Source of the DNA: Candidatus Heimdallarchaeota archaeon
GTDB taxonomy: Archaea > Asgardarchaeota > Heimdallarchaeia > Heimdallarchaeales > Kariarchaeaceae
Direction: 5' to 3'
Assembly (NCBI GenBank): GCA_027016475.1
Contig: JALUTL010000198.1
Location: 1-29,348 of the forward strand
Length of the DNA stretch: 29,348 nt
The position numbers and the translations under genes were made by a program. Shown piece by piece: positions 25,125 to 29,348 of the stretch (the first letter of the stretch is position 1; each line of letters begins with the position of its first letter). Below the pieces are notes generated by a model. It ran no database searches and was not told the DNA's origin. It saw only the letters and a list, made by a program, of their open reading frames with translations.

Positions 25125-26060
25125 ATGAAATCCAAGCGTTCATTGTGCCTGATAATTCTCCTCCTAGCATTGTTGTTTCCGATTTCTTCATTGGGTCAAA
25201 ATCAGGCAGAACCTGTTCTTGAAATTGAACATCCCGATATGACTTTCAAAGTGTATGAAAACTCTGACGGATACAGAACCGAACTAATTATGGGAAACAG
25301 CAGTTCACCATCCATTTTGAAAGGAGAAATTTTCTTCAGTACATTAGATGGATTCATATCAACATTGGAGAAGCATAAAGAAGAATTACAATCTGATATC
25401 ATGGGAATCAATATCTCAGTCAATTATCATGAAAAAGTGTTTTCTGGTACATTGGATATGGTACAAGATTCTGATCTGAAAAATGCCGTTATGGAGTTGC
25501 TTTATCGATATTCTGGACGCTTTTGGGATGTTGTTTTGGCTGGATCCCAAATCTGGCCTGTGGATATGGCACTAGCAGTATTGGAAAGCTTTCCTGAACA
25601 ATATTCCGTTTCCGTTGCATTTCAAAGAGGGAACGACTTATTAACAGTTGTTTTGGTCAAACCAGTAAGTTTGTTTGTATGGACTAAATCTGATGTATCT
25701 AATATTAGTGAAGAACCAGACACAAAGAAAGCGATATATTCTTTCAATTCTTCTGTATCCATTGCAAGTGGCGGATCATCAACTACGATCACCTTTCCTA
25801 CATTTTCAGTAGGTAAAAATTACAGGGCTGAAAATCTAGTGTTCCAAGTGATTGTGTATACATCCCCATCTGTTTATTTAATTTATAATCAAACAACTAT
25901 CGATACTGGCATTTCTAGGTACTCAAATCCGCCAAACATTACTCAAATGATTGACAGTGATTACACTGGTGAGTTGTATTTGCCCTATCCTTGGTCGTTG
26001 ATAGTCTCTGTTTTGATTATCGCAATATTTCGATCTTTTGTCCGACGCAACGGCTTGTGA
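25125..26060 (+). CDS. Exported membrane-anchored protein, unknown
   Basis: The 311-residue protein has an N-terminal signal peptide (MKSKRSLCLIILLLALLFPI, cleavage likely near GQNQA) and a C-terminal membrane helix (WSLIVSVLIIAIF) followed by RSFVRRNGL. The middle is beta-rich with several N-x-S/T sequons, so it should be a surface glycoprotein. I do not recognise a family. A TATA box fixes the ATG. Confidence 0.65.
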   Translation: MKSKRSLCLIILLLALLFPISSLGQNQAEPVLEIEHPDMTFKVYENSDGYRTELIMGNSSSPSILKGEIFFSTLDGFISTLEKHKEELQSDIMGINISVNYHEKVFSGTLDMVQDSDLKNAVMELLYRYSGRFWDVVLAGSQIWPVDMALAVLESFPEQYSVSVAFQRGNDLLTVVLVKPVSLFVWTKSDVSNISEEPDTKKAIYSFNSSVSIASGGSSTTITFPTFSVGKNYRAENLVFQVIVYTSPSVYLIYNQTTIDTGISRYSNPPNITQMIDSDYTGELYLPYPWSLIVSVLIIAIFRSFVRRNGL

Positions 26061-26061
26061 C

Positions 26062-26072
26062 ATATTTTAAAA
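26062..26072 (+). promoter_or_regulatory. TATA-like box of the eIF2B-like gene
   Basis: ATATTTTAAAA is centred about 28 nt before ATG 26095. Confidence 0.4.
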
Positions 26073-26094
26073 CTGCTATTGAAGTACGAAGTCA

Positions 26095-26844
26095 ATGAAC
26101 ACATTGGATTTGTGGAATGATGGCTTGTCTTCTATTCTTGCAGACAGACAATCTGGTTCGATGCAGTTGCTGAAAAATTTTTTGGCCTTGACAATCAACG
26201 CTGATCCTGAAATTGAAGCTTTCAAAAATGGATGCGCAAAACTGCAAATGCATTTTGGAGACATGGCTGTAATTAATAATGCATTGGGCCTCTCCATTGA
26301 AATACTGAAAAGTGGGACGAGACCTAAGGCTGTCGCAACAAAACTTCAAAAATTATTACAGGAAATAAACTCCTCTCTTTTGCAAGAGGCAAAAAAAACA
26401 ATCCCCAAAAAGTCCGAGGTTCTTACGATTTCAAACAGTGGCACTCTAGTTGATATTCTGACAGCTTTGGAATTCAGTCGAGTGTTTGTAATGAAATCTG
26501 ATCCTGGTGGTGAAGGAGGGATACTGTTTGAAACAATTAAAGAGAAGACCTCTGCTGAGCTTGTTGAGGATAGTAAAGGTTACGAATTGGTAAAAAGTGG
26601 TGAGGTGGATGCAATCCTTTCTTCCTGTGATTTAGTTGTTCCTAATGTCGGCTTTGTAAACAAAGCAGGAACAAAGAAATTATGTGAAGTTACAGTCGTA
26701 CCAGTATATGTTTGTGCAAACTCATTGAAACTGGTGAAACAGCCCCCAAAAAATATAAAATCTCCTCTATTGGAATGGATTCGTTGGAGAAGTATAATGA
26801 GGCTTGTTTCTGACAAAATTGATGCCAAAATTCCAAAACTTTGA
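26095..26844 (+). CDS. eIF2B-alpha/ribose-1,5-bisphosphate isomerase-like protein, divergent
   Basis: The 249 residues follow the eIF2B alpha/beta/delta fold: a helical N-terminal part, then VLTISNSGTLVDIL (109-122), SDPGGEGG (135-142, where the family has ExRPxxEG), VDAILSSCDLVVPN (171-184), VNKAGT (188-193) and VPVYVCANSLK (202-212). In archaeal R15P isomerases and MtnA the first motif includes a catalytic cysteine; here it is SNSGT. The acidic residue near the second site is kept (SSCD, D179). It is shorter than typical members (about 320). It is therefore probably not a standard isomerase and may be a regulatory relative. It precedes the thiolase gene by 25 bp. Confidence 0.78.
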   Translation: MNTLDLWNDGLSSILADRQSGSMQLLKNFLALTINADPEIEAFKNGCAKLQMHFGDMAVINNALGLSIEILKSGTRPKAVATKLQKLLQEINSSLLQEAKKTIPKKSEVLTISNSGTLVDILTALEFSRVFVMKSDPGGEGGILFETIKEKTSAELVEDSKGYELVKSGEVDAILSSCDLVVPNVGFVNKAGTKKLCEVTVVPVYVCANSLKLVKQPPKNIKSPLLEWIRWRSIMRLVSDKIDAKIPKL

Positions 26845-26869
26845 ATATTGTTGCTATAGAATTCATTCA

Positions 26870-28033
26870 ATGACGAGAAAAGTTGCTGTAATCGCAGCGG
26901 GGCAAACGCCATACGGCACATTGGGGAAAAGCATCAAATCACTGTTTGTTGAAGCATTTGACGATTTAATCACTTCAGCGGACAAGGAACTGGACATTCA
27001 GTTAATTCAAGAGGCGTATATTGGTAATCTGGGTGTAGGCGGGGCACAACTGGGCAATCCGGCAGCCTTACTGGTGGAACAATGTGGAATGCCCGATATA
27101 CCTGCGCGCCGAGTGGAGAATGCTTGTGCCTCAAGTGGTTATGCATTTAGGGATGCCTACCGTGCAATCAAGAATGGCGCAGATCTAGTTTTGGCTGGTG
27201 GTGTCGAGGTGATGAATGATCTCGTCTCTTCCCATCAAAGATATTGGTTGGGTGTGTCTGGAGACACCGAATGGGAAAGGTTGGCTGGTGCGACGTTTGC
27301 GGGGATTTATGCCTTGATGGCTAGAAGACACATGCATGAATATGGAACTCCCCGTGAGGCATTGGCCGCCTGTGCCGTCAAGAACCATAAAAATGCCGTC
27401 CATAATCCCTATGCCCAATTCCGGAAAGAAATTACAATGGATAGGGTTCTTTCAGCACCTGAAGTTGCTCCACCTTTGGGTCTATTCGATTGCTGTCCAA
27501 CATCTGACGGCGCTTCTGCTGTTTTGCTGGCGTCGGAAGAGTTTGCGAAAAAATACTCTGAACAGCCTGTTTGGGTACTTGGATCTGGCGCTTCCTCAGA
27601 TTTTTTGGCAATCCATGACAGGGATTCCATTACCTCTCTTACGGCCACAAAGAAGGCCGTCAGGTCAGCATTGGAAGAGGCTAATCTTGAAATCTCGAAT
27701 ATAGATTTTGCTGAAGTTCATGACTGCTTTACTATTGCAGAACTGCTGGCGTTGGAAGATTTGGGGTTCTTTGAAAAAGGCAAAGCCTCTGAAGCAATAT
27801 TGGAAGGAGAGACGCAACTCGATGGTTCTATACCTATTAACCCCTCTGGAGGGCTTAAGGCCAAAGGTCATCCGTTGGGAGCAACAGGGACTGGACAGAT
27901 TGTGGAAATATGGAAACAACTCAGAGGATCGGCTGGAAAAAGGCAGGTGACTGATGCAACTACTGCTCTGGCACATAACGTAGGGGGATCTGGGGCAACA
28001 TGTGCAGTTCACATATTTAGGAGGGATGATTAA
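26870..28033 (+). CDS. Archaeal thiolase (acetyl-CoA acetyltransferase-like)
   Basis: Thiolase joins two acetyl-CoA into acetoacetyl-CoA, the first step of the mevalonate pathway. From ATG 26870 the protein has 387 residues: nucleophile C86 in ENACASSGYAF, VHDCFTIAE, the catalytic His in GGLKAKGHPLGATGTGQ, and NVGGSGATCAVHIF near the end. This is the archaeal/SCP2-type thiolase that forms a complex with HMG-CoA synthase through a DUF35 protein in methanogens. The longer frame from 26804 overlaps the previous gene; TTGAATATTG lies about 25 nt before 26870. The stop overlaps the next ATG (TAATG), so it is probably co-translated with the DUF35 fusion. A fatty-acid-related role is also possible. 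Confidence 0.88.
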   Translation: MTRKVAVIAAGQTPYGTLGKSIKSLFVEAFDDLITSADKELDIQLIQEAYIGNLGVGGAQLGNPAALLVEQCGMPDIPARRVENACASSGYAFRDAYRAIKNGADLVLAGGVEVMNDLVSSHQRYWLGVSGDTEWERLAGATFAGIYALMARRHMHEYGTPREALAACAVKNHKNAVHNPYAQFRKEITMDRVLSAPEVAPPLGLFDCCPTSDGASAVLLASEEFAKKYSEQPVWVLGSGASSDFLAIHDRDSITSLTATKKAVRSALEEANLEISNIDFAEVHDCFTIAELLALEDLGFFEKGKASEAILEGETQLDGSIPINPSGGLKAKGHPLGATGTGQIVEIWKQLRGSAGKRQVTDATTALAHNVGGSGATCAVHIFRRDD

Positions 28034-29238
28034 TGAGCATTACGGATGTAGTCATTTATTCCCCCCGATTTTTTGTAGATGCTAAAGAATTGAAACAATT
28101 GTGGAATTTGCCGATTCTTGGAGGGTATCGACGTATTCTCAAAACAGGTTTGGATGAAAACACAACAACAATGGCTGTAAATGCGTTGCTGGAGCTTGTT
28201 GATCGGATTGGAAAACTTCCGGAACACTTGTTCCTGTATACTGGCCATGGAATGTTCAATCTTTCAGCATTTTTGGAGGCAACTGGCTTCAGTGAAGAAA
28301 AGATTGACCTATTGCCAGAACCAGACCATTATGCTTTGGTTGCATTACATAAGGCTGCCAATACAAAGCAAGCTGCATTTTTGCTGGTGGAATCTCTAGA
28401 ACATGAACCTCCTTCAGTTGGTGGCATTTTGGGGTCAATGGCAATTGTCGGCTACAACGGTTCAGATGGTGGTGTAGAATGCAATGCATTTCGAATGGCG
28501 CTTGGTGCAAGGGGGCAAGTATTACGATATCCTGGGAACAAATTTGATATCAGAGGTGAACCCGATGTTTTAAATGCAATAAAGGCAGCTGTTGGTCGAG
28601 GTTCTGTTAAGGTCATTTTTTCAAATGCAGCTGACTTGAGAATGTTGAAGAAGGCAATTCCCAATGCCGATGTCGAGACTCCAGCACATTTGGGTTATAT
28701 TGGATCAGTAACACCGGTTGTGAGCTACTTCAAAAATCCAGAGAAACTGAATCAAGCAATATTGGTTGTTGCAGATGAACACCAAACTGCAATCCTTAAA
28801 CCTTCCCTATCTGGCTCAGTGAATGTGTTAGAAACCGCTAATCCCCGCCATATGTTGTTTTCTCAATATCTTGCCGCACGGGAAAATCCTGAAGGAAATG
28901 TTTCCATACCGCAGGGAGCTTACATTTCATCGATCACTTATTTTGACCAAAAAGATGCACGATACCGATTGAGAAGCGTAAAGTGCCTAGACTGCCAGTC
29001 CATTCAATTTCCTCCTCGTTTGCGTTGCAAGAGATGTGGGGGCAAAACAGAACAGTCTGCTCCATTGCCTCGAAAAGCTTCATTATACTCATATACGAAA
29101 ATCATGAAGGGTGCAGCGCCAACTGAATTTGATATTCAGCAAATGGTTGAAGGGGATTACTGCGTTGGAATTGTTGAATTTCAGGAAGGGGTTCGGGTAA
29201 TTACTCAAAATATTCTTTTTCGGGGGCATATCTTTTAA
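28033..29238 (+). CDS. Degenerate HMG-CoA-synthase-like domain fused to DUF35 (zinc ribbon/OB)
   Basis: Residues 1-300 resemble archaeal HMG-CoA synthase: the start ITDVVIYSPRFFVDAKEL matches its GAYIPRYRI opening, and TGLDENTTTMAVNA matches DEDTxTMAxEA. Where the catalytic Cys should stand (FACKAGT), the sequence is LLPEPDHYALVAL, so the nucleophile is gone. Residues 315-400 are DUF35: zinc ribbon C318, C321, C332 and C335 (CLDC, CKRC), then the OB-like YSYTKIM and YCVGIVEFQEGVRVITQ. DUF35 proteins bridge thiolase and HMG-CoA synthase and shuttle acetoacetyl-CoA. A fused non-catalytic partner could scaffold the thiolase next door. The protein ends soon after ITQ, shorter than usual DUF35 OB folds. 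No active HMG-CoA synthase is in the window. Confidence 0.75.
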   Translation: MSITDVVIYSPRFFVDAKELKQLWNLPILGGYRRILKTGLDENTTTMAVNALLELVDRIGKLPEHLFLYTGHGMFNLSAFLEATGFSEEKIDLLPEPDHYALVALHKAANTKQAAFLLVESLEHEPPSVGGILGSMAIVGYNGSDGGVECNAFRMALGARGQVLRYPGNKFDIRGEPDVLNAIKAAVGRGSVKVIFSNAADLRMLKKAIPNADVETPAHLGYIGSVTPVVSYFKNPEKLNQAILVVADEHQTAILKPSLSGSVNVLETANPRHMLFSQYLAARENPEGNVSIPQGAYISSITYFDQKDARYRLRSVKCLDCQSIQFPPRLRCKRCGGKTEQSAPLPRKASLYSYTKIMKGAAPTEFDIQQMVEGDYCVGIVEFQEGVRVITQNILFRGHIF

Positions 29239-29348
29239 TTGTCCCATGAGAAAAAATAAACCGGTGATATCGTTCACTTCTGCCATGACTGTATCACAAT
29301 TCGAATCCTGGCCCCAGGTCTTGCCTTGTGAGGCTAACACACATAAAC
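29239..29348. other. Right end, no gene identified
   Basis: The 110 bp after the DUF35 fusion hold two small inverted repeats: CCTGG-CC-CCAGG (29307-29318) and GCCT-TGTG-AGGC (29323-29334). A frame on either strand stays open but resembles nothing I know. Confidence 0.4.

Noticed and set aside
29277..29348. Possible tRNA suggested by TTCGAATC near 29300
   Set aside because: The flanking bases do not form a 5-bp T-stem on either strand, and no acceptor or D-arm pairing was found.

Overview
This window looks like an archaeal chromosome segment, most likely from an Asgard (Promethearchaeota) lineage, with roughly 40% G+C. The archaeal markers are strong: S6e, aIF2-gamma, RNA polymerase subunit Rpo7, a two-subunit primase, a geranylgeranyl reductase, a FlaK/PibD-type prepilin peptidase and an archaeal-type thiolase next to a DUF35 protein. 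A Ras/Rag-like small GTPase at the left edge and primase subunits that read unusually like eukaryotic PRIM1/PRIM2 point to Asgard; that placement is inference. Many start codons sit 25-29 nt downstream of a TATA-like element, which suggests frequent leaderless transcription. Other genes have clear Shine-Dalgarno sites.

Layout. 1-6077: truncated small GTPase, primase small subunit (PriS, minus strand), a YdjM-like membrane hydrolase (minus), a large exported LanC-toroid/Hydin/Ig-like protein, and primase large subunit (PriL). 6130-8166: a very large protein with an archaeal pilin-type N-terminus. 8225-11134: information-processing cluster S6e, aIF2-gamma, PIN nuclease, Rpo7. 11181-12296: a membrane protein with a PH-like domain. 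12299-15060: an ACT/HTH regulator divergent from trpE-trpG, with two GGT-N6-ACC inverted repeats between them. 15160-16338: an exported peptidoglycan-binding/murein-endopeptidase-like protein convergent with a small winged-helix protein. 16491-21763: a membrane protein with an alpha-toroid domain, the prepilin peptidase, a frameshifted penicillin-acylase-family hydrolase, and a small membrane protein. 21861-23363: a divergent AroD-AroE-like fusion that seems to lack most catalytic residues. 23364-23698: a non-coding stretch with a run of short hairpins. 23699-26060: geranylgeranyl reductase and an exported anchored protein. 26095-29238: an eIF2B-like protein, a thiolase, and a fused degenerate ketosynthase-DUF35 protein.

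How the genes fit together. PriS and PriL form the replication primase. S6e, aIF2-gamma, PIN and Rpo7 are the usual archaeal translation/transcription neighbours, here without Spt4 and S24e following. TrpE/TrpG make anthranilate and are probably controlled by the neighbouring ACT regulator. GGR, thiolase and the DUF35 fusion relate to isoprenoid lipid metabolism. The prepilin peptidase could process the pilin-like protein. Several genes are degenerate forms of known enzymes (AroDE-like, HMGCS-like, eIF2B/R15P-isomerase-like), and these are the least explained content.
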